A stretch of DNA of 64,000 nt, taken from the NCBI GenBank assembly GCA_015832175.1, contig WJXW01000006.1, positions 1,798,001 through 1,862,000 of the forward strand, in the 5' to 3' direction. A program made the translations under genes and the position numbers. Shown in pieces: positions 22,612 to 32,549 of this stretch (the first letter of the stretch is position 1; each line of letters begins with the position of its first letter). This stretch comes from Paraphaeosphaeria minitans (taxonomy: Eukaryota; Ascomycota; Dothideomycetes; Pleosporales; Didymosphaeriaceae). The notes beneath the pieces were generated by a model that saw only the letters and a list, made by a program, of their open reading frames with translations, was not told the origin of the DNA and searched no databases.

Positions 22612-25131
22612 ATGCCAAAACAGAGACAAACTTGTACAAGATGCTCACAGAGACGGCAGAAATGTGACCGCAAAAGTCCCTGCACGCGCTGTGTACTGAA
22701 CAAGGAAGCACAGTGAGTACTCTTTGTAGCAGTATGTCCATGAGAACGATATGCTTATGATGAAATCTATTACAGCCTTTGCACTACTGTATGGAAGGAA
22801 GGGTACGATCCAGCTGTACATCGTCGATGTAAGCTACCTATCCGCGGGATGCGTCTAAGAGTACCCCCACTCACTGTACAATGGCAGATCCGAAAAGGCC
22901 TTCGCCAACGACGAGCCAAGGCTTGACATATCCAAGCACCTCGGCCGAAGTCTCACCTTCCTCCGGCATACCTTGGCCAGCTGGTCAAATTCCTTTACAC
23001 TTTCGGACCAAGGGACCAGGCAATCAGGTTAGTGCACCCAAAAACAGTACCAGGACACTGAGTATATTCGATCTACGTGTCGCTTGCCCTGTGGTAACAC
23101 ACTGTCCTCAGAATATTTTCCTAGTACTGCAACCTAGATCTACGCTAGTTACTGATTCTGGGCTCGTGCCAGAGTGCAGGTGATGCAGCTCGGGGTGGTT
23201 CGATATCAACTTCTTCGGATAGTGTCACGAGTTCGTCTGACCTTCCAAACACCTCGTCAAATAACATTGAATTCATCCCATATGAAAGGTCTGAGTTCAC
23301 GAATCTCAGCATGGTAACTCTACTGGAAAACAAAGAGGAGTACACAAGGAACCAATCGCTGATGGACGAGACTCTCAATCAAAGCCGCACAAAGACTGTT
23401 CTAGATGAGGCGGCGACTGAGATCTTTTCCCCAGCCGCACAAACAGCCGAAGTCTATCATCTCCAGTCAGTACTTCCTACTAAGGAGCAAGTAGTTCAGA
23501 TGGTTGACTACCATCAAAACTGCATGGCATACTGGATTGGCGGAATTTATCATGGGCCGTCCTTGCGACAGGCTTTGTTGGAAGCTTATGGGGATGATGA
23601 CCATTTTGATCTTCGATGCCACGACTGGAGATGGTGTGCGCTGCTCTTCTCCATACTTTCTGCGAGTATCATTGGCTCACCAGAAGAGGTGTCTAACTCG
23701 TGGGGCTTCTCGAATGCTGACAAACTGAAACTATCTCGCCAATGGGGGAACTCTCTGATTTCATGTCTACAGTTGGGAGATTTCGCTTCAAGACATCACA
23801 TTTACTCCGTACAGGCCATTCTCAACATGCATACCTCGGAACATTTAGTGGGATCTACAAAAGAATGGGCAGTATATCAGGCCGCCTCGACCGTGATTGC
23901 AAGAGGCTTAGGGCTGAACAAGTGAGTATAGTTACGCTAAATTCGGAACTGCTCAGCTAATATAACAGGCTGGGACGGCATCCGGAAGATAATTTGCCTC
24001 CTTCGGAGATGACCGCAGAGCAGAAAGATGCTCTCATCCAGCGCGAGATCGGCCGGAGAGTGTGGAGTGCGCTTACATCCCAAGACTGGCTTTGCTCAAC
24101 CTCCCAAGGAACGTATACTCAACAAAAGCGACACTACAGCTCGATTCCACCAAGGCACTTCGACGAAGACACGTGGGAACCGGTGGTCAACTATCAGAAG
24201 CCAACTTTTACGCACGTCACCAATTATCTTAATGAGATCGCCCACGTACTGGTCCGATACCTCGACGACATGATGGATGCTGGAGATATAGAATCCAAGT
24301 ACAATGTTGTGTTAACGTATGACGCAGCCATGCGGGGCCTATGCATTGATAAAATGCCTCCGTGGTTGTCGTTGAATACTCCCTACAACAATGACTGGCC
24401 GGAATGGACCAAATGGGTCAGAAGATCCTACCATGCATCTTGTGCACACAAGATTATCATGATCCATCAAAGCTTCTTAGGCCGGAGTTTCAAAGATCCA
24501 CGTTACACGTATTCAAGATGGGCGTGTATCAGCAGCGCAAGAACTGTACTTGATGCTATGGAGAAACGACTTCCCAATGAACCGCAATGGTGGGTGGAAC
24601 AGGTATGTTTGTTGGCGTGTATCATGTGGTTTGAACTAACGACGCAACTAGGCCTTTGTCGTCACGGCCGGACTCTGCCTGAGTCTCGACCTGTTCCATC
24701 GATCTGAGGGGGAGCCAGAAGTCCAGAAAAATCTTGAAAGTATCCAGAAAGCAGTGCAAATCCTTGAACAATGGCCGACAAGTTCCGTTGCCGCACATGG
24801 TATCCAACTCCTTACCACGTTACTGCAGGAGCATTCGAAAAAAGCTGATTCATCCAAACCGAGCTCACGTGCCAAGGACCCGGAATTTCCTTCCAATATT
24901 GCTCCTCAAGCGATTGCTCATGCTGCCTCAGTTAGTTCACCGAGACCATCCCCAGTGTCTTTCCCTCCACCGGCACCTACGGAGCTGCCTATTCCAGAGG
25001 AGGCTTGGGCTAACAGCGATTTCGATATCGATATGTCTGGCTTTGAAGAGCTCATGGGTACACTTCCCTTACAGCACGGTTTTGACAACAGCGTTTTCCT
25101 TGATACCCTGTGGAACGGCTACACAGTTTGA
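22612..25131 (+). CDS. Zn(II)2Cys6 fungal-specific transcription factor
   Basis: Six exons: 22612-22712, 22776-22828, 22888-23027, 23173-23921, 23969-24602 and 24652-25131, giving 718 aa. The binuclear zinc cluster at residues 8-36 reads CTRCSQRRQKC then CTRC, with the sixth Cys just after intron 1. The fungal-specific regulatory domain starts about residue 200 (MVDYHQNCMAYWIGGIYHG, WAVYQAASTVIARGLGLNK, LIQREIGRRVWSAL). The tail is acidic and hydrophobic (FDIDMSGFEELMG), resembling an activation region. Intron 3 is 145 bp, more than twice the other introns (47-63 bp), and the excess matches an inserted repeat element. The target genes are unknown. The MFS gene immediately upstream is the obvious candidate. 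Confidence 0.88.
23044..23130 (+). repeat. ~90-bp inverted-repeat element (MITE-like) inside intron 3 of the Zn2Cys6 gene
   Basis: The left arm ACAGTACCAGGACACTGAGT and the right arm, read in reverse complement as GCAGTACTAGGAAAATATTC, pair imperfectly. The centre, CGCTTGCCCTGTGGTAACAC, is shared with the other copies. It lies wholly between the intron's donor and acceptor. Confidence 0.6.
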
Positions 25132-25166
25132 AGAGGTAGTTTCCTTGGGGTGTAAGTCAAGATGGA

Positions 25167-25262
25167 GTACAGTACCAAGCCCGAAGTCCAGAGACTATCA
25201 ATCTGTGTTTTGCCTGCCCTGGGGTGGCACATTGTACCCGAACTTCTGTTTGGCGCTATACA
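25167..25262 (+). repeat. ~95-bp inverted-repeat element, full copy
   Basis: The left arm GTACAGTACCAAGCCCGAAG pairs imperfectly with the reverse complement of the right arm, GTATAGCGCCAAACAGAAGT. The centre GCCTGCCCTGGGGTGGCACA matches the copies at 23.1 kb and 35.4 kb. It lies just after the stop of the Zn2Cys6 gene. Confidence 0.55.
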
Positions 25263-25739
25263 TGTATGTTTTAGATTTTGCCTTTAATATTGTACTTGTT
25301 GGCATCCTTAGTGCGGAGTTCGATCTGCACTGTCCTGACCTCGTTCTTTACCGTAATGGTGCGAAGTGCGAGGTGATCTGACTTGATCTTAGAGCGAGCA
25401 ATATCACCTCTCCATCTTTTAGTGTTTGAGCTGTCATCTGCCTAAAAGCTGTACTCTCTGAACAGGCCTTTCCTACCGCCATGCTAAGTGCTGCTAGAGT
25501 CCATTGACGTGTTTGACCGCCTCCACGCGAGCCCCGTACCCGGTCGGCCTCGCACGCGGCCACTACAGCTTATACGCGTTAGCCCGTCCCGATCTGGCAC
25601 AGTTTGTGATGGCAGTTGATGCTGGAAAGGAGTGCATCCTTATTACGAAATTAAGGACTCGTTGAAGCAAGCTTTTCCAGAACTCAGCTATACGAAAATT
25701 CTCTATAGCTACAAAACTATTTTGACCTCTAATCGTCGT

Positions 25740-26225
25740 CAAAAGCCTTCACTCTGCACACTCTGACAGAAGATCATCAGCGCGGTTCCAAAGAAGATAA
25801 TGCTACGTTTACTGCGGAAAGGTTTCATCAGGTTCTTGGAGAATACGATGCCCCGACCGACATGCCTTGCGCTGGTTTTTCTGCAGAGCTCGCAGCTGCA
25901 TACCAGACGCAAAGATAATTTTTTAAACACAGGAGCAATTTGGATGCGTGGTACAAGAGTTTAGATGCGACCATGATGGCGAACGGAAGGGAGTGGTGGT
26001 CGTACATCGAAAACAAGTTTCCCAAACGGAAACGCACCAGCTCCATTTGTGAAGATCATTGCGGAAAATCATGGCAAGTGGATCATATATGCCTACTGGA
26101 ATATGGCACTGGTGGCTGGAAGCTTCGCTGCCGGGACGGCACTGTTGGTATTTTGCAAAGAAGTAGGGGCAGGGGTATTGGAGATATTGGCGCAAGCTAA
26201 AAGCGCGATGAAAGAAGGGCTAGGT
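25740..26225 (+). pseudogene. Decayed remnant of a fungal P-loop sulfotransferase-like protein (Sulfotransfer_4 type)
   Basis: Translating in pieces gives FTAERFHQVLGEYDAPTDMP then CAGFSAELAAAY, and after a break LDAWYKSLDATM. These resemble the middle of the fungal sulfotransferase-like family (segments of the form F-x-LLGEYDAVTDIP, EELIAAYP and DVDSWYKS). A stop (TAA, about 25916) and a frameshift follow. In another frame comes APFVKIIAENHGKWIIYAYW then a hydrophobic helix, compatible with the family's C-terminal membrane segment. The P-loop N-terminus and much of the middle are missing. It is non-functional as it stands. Identification is from memory of the family and is moderate. Confidence 0.45.
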
Positions 26226-26637
26226 ACTTGCGCGTTGATCCCAGGTGTTATTCATTCGCGTTCAAATTACTGCACGACCAGCCAGAATGTCCATTACCAT
26301 ACGGTCGCTTGATAGGAACGTATGCGCCCAGCTCATCCTGTGTAATATCAGTCTATTATACACCTGTAAAGTTAGAAGGTCAGCGTGGATGTTCATAGTA
26401 GGATGTATTCTAATTTTTATCAACGGCCACTGAGCCAGTGCGATTCCGAGCACGTTGCCTTACAGTATGTTTCAATGCCGATACAGGACTGCGCGCGTCG
26501 TCTCGCAGACAGACAGGTTAGCGCTTTGATTGTATGAGTAACTAATGTATCAGGTGCACCGTAAGCACTACCTAAGACTAGCAATCTTTTAGTAAAGCTC
26601 ACAGCGCACCTTCAGAGCGACCATCTCTCCTGTTGCG

Positions 26638-27423
26638 ATGGAGTTCGTTCGCATAAAAGCTCATATCATACCAGCCGCTGGTCAACTTCCCAATTTCAAA
26701 CGCGATGCTCTAGAAGCCCGCAACGTGCTCAGATCCGACGGTGTCATTATTGATCCTACAGATGTAGACCACGGTTTGCTATCAGCCAGCGCATAAGGAA
26801 TAGATCGTGCTTTCGCAGCCAAACGACGCAAACCCGGACACACGCTCGGTATTGTAGGGACGTATCTCCAGCACAATCAGCTGCACATCCTCTCAGACGA
26901 CCCAGAAGAGCACCAACGCAGGCTGGACCTGACCCACGCGTTGACCAAAGACATGGGTGCGACTTTAGGAATAATGGGAAAGCTACGCGCAGACCACCCA
27001 CGGCTGCAGCAACTCAGCACTGCGACTTTGGCCCGGTGAACCAAGGAAGGAACTGTGGGAATCGCTATTCCCGAAGGGCCGTTCTTGACTGAGCTCGGAA
27101 GATTGAGCGACGAAGGTGGGCTGTTAATGGTGGGTAGCAGTGCGAACCTCACCGGTCAAGGCCAGAAATATCGCGTCGAGGATATCGAGCCTGAAGTGCT
27201 TGAGGCAGTGGACCTTGTTGTGGACTATGGTCTCCAAAAATGGCAGCTTTATCGAAAACCGGGGTCGAGTTTCGACTTCTACAACATGAAACTGTTGAGG
27301 GTCGGAGCCAACTACGAAGTGTTCCGAGAACGGATGCAGAAATGGGCTGGCATGGTGCTGCCGGAAGACCCGGAGCATAAAACGAACGGTGTGAAGCCTG
27401 TTGGGATCAGTATCAATGCGTAG
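26638..27423 (+). pseudogene. Broken YrdC/Sua5-family protein gene with two in-frame stops
   Basis: One frame of 261 codons runs from ATG 26638 to the stop at 27423 but is cut by TAA at 26794 and TGA at 27037. Family blocks remain in order: AFAAKRRKPGHTLGIVGTY, GTVGIAIPEGPFLTELGRL, LLMVGSSANLTGQGQKYRVE and EAVDLVVDYG. The normally conserved PTDT-x-YGL motif is degraded to PTDVDHGLL. YrdC-fold proteins bind nucleotide and dsRNA; Sua5 members make threonylcarbamoyl-AMP for tRNA t6A. Both stops could come from single C-to-T changes (CAA to TAA, CGA to TGA). No splice pair removes them. A separate intact SUA5 must be assumed elsewhere. Confidence 0.8.
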
Positions 27424-27639
27424 AGGTCAATAGTGGAAATACCTCACCAGATGTCGAACTTGTTTCTTGTCATCTATAGACTACCGAATTACCATGGGTA
27501 TTATTGGTTGACCAGGAATGGGAACTCATCGTTGAAAAAAGAGTCTCAGTCAGAACATACAGGACGAGGCCGCCTCAGCACGTGCGCGCGACCTGTGCAT
27601 CTGTTGCTTTGAAATACCTAACTAAAGACTTTTGCAATC

Positions 27640-28420
27640 TTGATTATCCCCCTGGACAGCGCTGAAGAAGTTGCCTTGAATTACAAGACGATTCGAGACC
27701 GCCTTAACGACATTCTACGGACGATAGATTTGCGTTCTGACCACCTCCGGACCCTGGCGCTTATCATCCATAGATTCCGAAAACATGTGGCGTCATAGAG
27801 TCTATGGATTCTAGGAGTTGGTTGCGATACTCTCAGAATTCTCCGAAAAGTTCTCTGTGAAGGGTATTGACTTGTGTGGCGTATGAGGTACACACACAGG
27901 GCTTGTAGGCCTTACAGACGAGCTTCTCACTCAGCTTACTACTTTCTTATGTAACCTAAGTCTATATAGACGCACTTCTGAGCAGGTTTCTCCTGTTCAG
28001 TGACAATATACTTGATCATTCTAAGCAGTATTCTCCAGCTCACCTCCACAACTTCACTTATGCTTATGGCTACAATGACTGGGGTTTCAGTCTACCAAGC
28101 GATATAGAACCATTCCGAAACTACATTGAAATGGCTATTTGTGTAGGAGGAGAGATATCTTTGGACGCTATTACTTGTATCTTTAATGAAGAGATTACCA
28201 CCGGACCTCGGTTTCTAGACATACAACCGTCGAGCCTGGATACAAGCGACTTCTAAGGTAGTGCTACGGCACACGATGCTCTCGAAGCCCCCCTAGGAAT
28301 TGAACTGTATAGGAATTATTGGAAAATCTTCAGGCTGGGACCCTTCGAGGTACATTTCAAGATGGTCATGGTGCCAGGAAGCTCGAACTGGATTTTAAAT
28401 GCATTTTAAACGGCTACCTG
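27640..28420 (+). pseudogene. Unrecognised decayed coding remnants
   Basis: Three protein-like stretches without a start and separated by stops or frame changes lie in this interval: EEVALNYKTIRDRLNDILRT (about 27661-27800), YAYGYNDWGFSLPSDIEPFR running on to a stop near 28254, and LYRNYWKIFRLGPFEVHF (about 28300-28410). Their composition looks like real protein. They may be pieces of one former gene. The family is not recognised. Confidence 0.3.
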
Positions 28421-28726
28421 AAAAGCCAGATGGCGTTCAATTTACATAACATCAATAGAATGTTGATGGCCTTGCGTTTTCATTTATTTTGTAGATAGCC
28501 ATTAGGTAGGTAAACCCTTCTTATTGGAACACAGCGGCTGACACGAACAAAAAACGAATATTAGCGCATCGTATCCCGTATAAACTCACTCCACTATACA
28601 TTCATAAACACACAGTACAGGAAGGTAGCGTGGATACTCACAGTGGGATACGCCCTAAAGTTCTCCATTCCTATTGTCGGACGCTGAGGAACGCTTTGGG
28701 TTTGGTCAACGGTGGTCAAAGCTTGA

Positions 28727-29725
28727 ATGTACCTACCACCGTACCTACCTATGACATCAATGTCGAACAATGACCGGTACCACCACACTTGCTGGACCTC
28801 CTTGTGTCTTCGCAAGAATAAATTAACCATTGAATTCACCATCTACTTGACGAGGAGAGCAGAATTTGCGAGGGACGGGATGGAAGAATTGCGGCAGGAA
28901 TGGAAAAAGTTATATGCTCAGAAACTGCCAGAGATGGCGAAAGCCAAAGACGAGAAGCAGAAGTGGCCAGTCCACCTCGACCACTGCTTCGCGCGCATCA
29001 TATTGGATAATGCTGTCGGAAAAGACAAGCCATGGACGAAAGTCGTCAAGTCTCCCGCTATCAAGCACATGTCAGAGCAACAACTGAAGGATGCGATCAA
29101 GCTCGGCGAATCGATTGCTGATGGAAGTGAAGATATCAATCCGCTCAACCAGCGGAGTCTCGAGGTTCGCGGCAAGAGCGATCCTGGAAAAAAGCGCAAA
29201 GCAAATGCTCACACTGATGCCGCTGATAAGAAGACTAAAAGAAGCGAAATGGGCAATATCTCAACGTACTTCCTTCCACCCCCAGCAATGCCAAAGAATA
29301 ATGTTCCCGCGGAAGAGGCTCTTGCCGTAGCTCAGGACTTAGACATGGACTTACAGTTGGAACGAATAGCCAATTCAAAACTTACGCCGTTTCGCTAGCA
29401 AACACTAGGTATGCTCTGCCAGATACCTCGAGGCAGGTACAGCACGTATCAAGCGATGTCCGACTACATCACCACAACTTAACACAAGACATGCGCCCGA
29501 GCAGTCGGAAACGCAATGAGGAACAATCCCTTTGCTCCCGAAGTTCCTTGCCATCGTATCTTGGCAGCAGATGGTACGCTTGGTGGATTTGGCGGTGGTT
29601 GGGGCGAGGAAGGCAAGTTTGCTTCCCGAAAGCATGAATTGCTGAAGGAGGAAGGCATCGCCTTCGACTCGAGAGGCAAAGTTAAAGGCCCTCCTTTTCG
29701 AGACTTTTCAAGGATTGGAGAATAA
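28727..29725 (+). pseudogene. Conserved fungal N-terminal region joined in frame to a broken MGMT (O6-methylguanine methyltransferase) domain
   Basis: A 223-codon frame ends at a TAG (29396-29398). It contains a conserved fungal block (MEELRQEWKKLYAQKLPEMA, HLDHCFARIILDNAVGKDKP) and a KR-rich, probably nuclear segment, and ends LERIANSKLTPFR. The same frame continues past the stop as MLCQIPRGRYSTYQAMSDYI, is cut again by TAA (29480), then gives [20 protein letters not shown] with the MGMT active-site PCHR motif, [13 protein letters not shown], and a normal end at 29725. So one frame holds the whole MGMT-like domain with two internal stops, both reachable by C-to-T from Gln codons. Whether the two parts are a natural fusion or two adjacent genes is unclear. 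The start may lie in an upstream exon, or at 28880. Confidence 0.7.
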
Positions 29726-30252
29726 CACTGCAACGTCAAAACTCTGGAACACGTTCGTGCACGTGACTGAGTCCAAAACCGGGAATCTGGGACGCGACCA
29801 TGCTGCACCATGACGCTCGTCGCTAACCACTGGCGCCACAGCAACATATGACGATCGTTCGGACTAGGCAGCGTTTCCATGCAATCCCGCAGAAGAACGG
29901 TTGGTCCAGGCATGCTCTGTTCTTCATGCCGCGACAGCTCCTACGTCATACACCGTGGACAAAGCCTGCAACTGTAGCTCTCTGCATACCATATCTCTTT
30001 GCATTGCTGCAGCCATCTACACCACGATTATATCCTTGTGCTAATCATATCTGATCCACTTGCAACACCTCACGAATCAAATCTACCTGCACATAACCTA
30101 CTGTAATCGCCAAAACGGCGCCCCCAAAGTTCCAGCTGCCCAACCGCCGCGCCGTCGCTTCTCTGGCCCTCGTCACTGTGCTTTCCGCTATCGAGAAGCA
30201 GCGCAAGGCGAAAGCAGATCGGGAACAAGAGAGCGACTTCGCGGCGCAAGAT
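29726..30252. other. Intergenic, promoter of the DUF1989 gene
   Basis: About 530 bp. From about 30107 the sequence is already open in the downstream frame (AKTAPPKFQLPNRRAVASL) but without an ATG, so a spliced 5' exon is possible. Confidence 0.35.
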
Positions 30253-32159
30253 ATGTCGGGCGAACTTCAGACGATACCGGCGCGACATGGTGTGGCTACG
30301 TTTGTGCCGAGAGGTAGGACGATCAAGATCATCAACACGTATGGACAGCAGGTGGTCAGTACGTGGGCGTTTGGGTTAGCTGCGCCGCCAGAGGAGGGCG
30401 AACATGAGGAGGAAGAGGAACTTGAGGGAAAGGTGGATGATTTTAAGAAGAAGCTGAGCAAAGAAGAAGGGAAAGGAGAGGAAACAAATGACAAAGCAGT
30501 AGAGAGAGATGAAGAAGATGACGCAGCGGCAGAAGAAGATGCTACTAAGGTCAGCGAGGGTCCAGAAGCAACCAAGGAAGAAGGCCACCCCGAAGAAGAG
30601 CAGTCCGACAATCCGGCGACCAAAGATGGCGAGGTCGCAGACGACCCTTCCGAGCAAGCTCCCGATACACCTGAGAACGAAAAGTCTGACGAGAAGAAGC
30701 CAGAGAAGCGAACATGGTCGTCCTACCTGCCCTCCATCCCCTACCGCAACAGGGGTCAAGATCAGGGCCAGAACAGGACCGATGCTCAGGCGCAGCAGGA
30801 AGAGAAGACCGAGAAAGCACAGAACGAGGAGACGTCAAAGAAGTGGTCGTCATATCTCCCTACCGGTAAGGGGTTCTCCAGCTACGTGCCCAACGTGAAG
30901 ATGCCGGATACCCAAGGCGTAGTGAGCGCGTTCAAATCGAGCAACAGCTGGGATCCGAACAAGAGCTATGCGGAGCAACTGTATGACTTCTCGAAGACAC
31001 CAGTTGGTGCTGGTACTTTGGCTGGTATGCTTGCATTTCCTCTCTTGCCGTCTTTTGAAGAGTCGAATGACTGACTTTGCATCATCTAGTCGCCAGCGGG
31101 TCTGGTACGGCGTCATCCCTTTACGCTGCCTACAACGCCTACACCCAGATAAACCCTTCAAAGAATGATCAGCCTCCCATGGAGTACCTGTCGCTCCCTC
31201 ACACCCGCGCCGCAACGTATCGCCTCGTCCCTGAACTCAACGACACGCTCTTGACCAATCTCCGCAACCCTCTCATAACGCTCGTAGAAGACACTTCGGC
31301 AGGCGCGCATGACACCTTGACCGCCGCTTGCGACGCCAACATGTACGCTGCGCTCGGTGTCGACAAGCCCGAAGAGCATGGCAGCTGCGCCGAGAACTTG
31401 GTGCTGGCACTCAGAGAGCTCAACGAAAAGGCGGGCCTCAAAGGCACCAAGGCCATTGGCGCAGACATCACGGTCAACATCGCTCCTACACCTTTGCACC
31501 TTTTCATGAACACCCCCATACAGCTCGACTCGAGCGCAAAATCTGAAGGCGCAGGTGCAAAGGGCGCGAAGCTCTCGGTCGAAAAGCCTGTGAGCAAGAA
31601 GCGGAGCTACGTCCGTTTCCGCGCTGAGCGGGATGTCGTCGTCGTGTTGAGCGCTTGCCCGAACGAGCTGGGAAAACAGAATGGAGGGAGGTGCATGGCA
31701 GCCAACTTCATGGTTGAAGAGCCCGAGGAGGATCCCTCCACTTCTACGTCGCCGGTCAAGAGCAAGAAGGCTGCTCCGAAGAAGCTGGGCTCAAAGAAGG
31801 ACGAGAAGAAAGAAGGCAAGCAGGATCAGGAGGAGAAGCTGAAGGGCATGCCGGGACTGAAAGGCGGACCCAAGAAGCCTGCTGCGGTGAAGAAGTCGGC
31901 CGAGAGAGCCCCTGATGATAACGATGACCCGCCGGAGTCGGAATTGCCCGAAGAAGCCCCAAAGAAGGAGGAAGTGAAGCGCAAACCTCTTCCCAAACTG
32001 CAGAAGAAGTCGGAAGAAGTCGTACCAAAAGCAGCAGAGGCCGAGCCGAAAGGAACGCCCAAAGTTGACGAAGCGAAGCCAGAGGAACCCCCCAAGCCCA
32101 AGAAAAAGCCCAAGAAGCTCGAACGCCGCACCGCCACCCCAAAGAGCGAGGCCTCATAA
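30253..32159 (+). CDS. DUF1989 (urea-carboxylase-associated) family protein with large acidic insertion
   Basis: Two exons, 30253-31024 and 31090-32159, give 613 aa. The N-terminal block LQTIPARHGVATFVPRGRTI and INTYGQQVVSTWAF is the start of the DUF1989 fold. It resumes only about 180 residues later with YLSLPHTRAATYRLVPE, LITLVEDTSAGAHDTL, HGSCAENLVLALRELNEK and APTPLHLFMNTPI. Between them lies a Glu/Lys-rich segment with repeated WSSYLP elements (TWSSYLPSIPY, KWSSYLPTGKGFSSYVP). The C-terminal 150 residues are Lys/Pro/Glu-rich. DUF1989 proteins sit next to urea carboxylase genes in bacteria. The fungal role is unknown to me. The start at 30253 is the first in-frame ATG; an upstream exon cannot be excluded. 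Confidence 0.85.
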
Positions 32160-32549
32160 TCGGTCCTTCGCTTCACACATTCACTCTGGCTTCGTAGCAA
32201 AACAGGCAACACCGCCGGTAATCTAGAAAGCGGTTCTTCCCCTGTCGCTTTCGGCTCACGGCCATCCAGACTAAACTAGTATCCTGTCTACCTAATGCGA
32301 TGTTTTCCACGATGTGCGGCTGTTGTTTCCGGGTAATGAGTAGCGGGATCTGTCGGGATTGCTGCAGTGCACTGTCGGATGTTGTACTATTATTAGCTTG
32401 TAGGGTGATGTTTCTGCCACGAGGGTTCTTCGAATAGTTAGTCAGATGCGACACAGTCAGCCAGTATTGAAGTAAGAAAATCTAATGGATATTGACCTTC
32501 CAGCGAGTGTGACTATTGACAAGATACAGTAAAGCTAAAAGAGACTCTC
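32160..32549. other. Intergenic between convergent genes
   Basis: About 390 bp containing the 3' UTRs of the DUF1989 gene and of the repeat-protein gene. Nothing else recognised. Confidence 0.4.
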
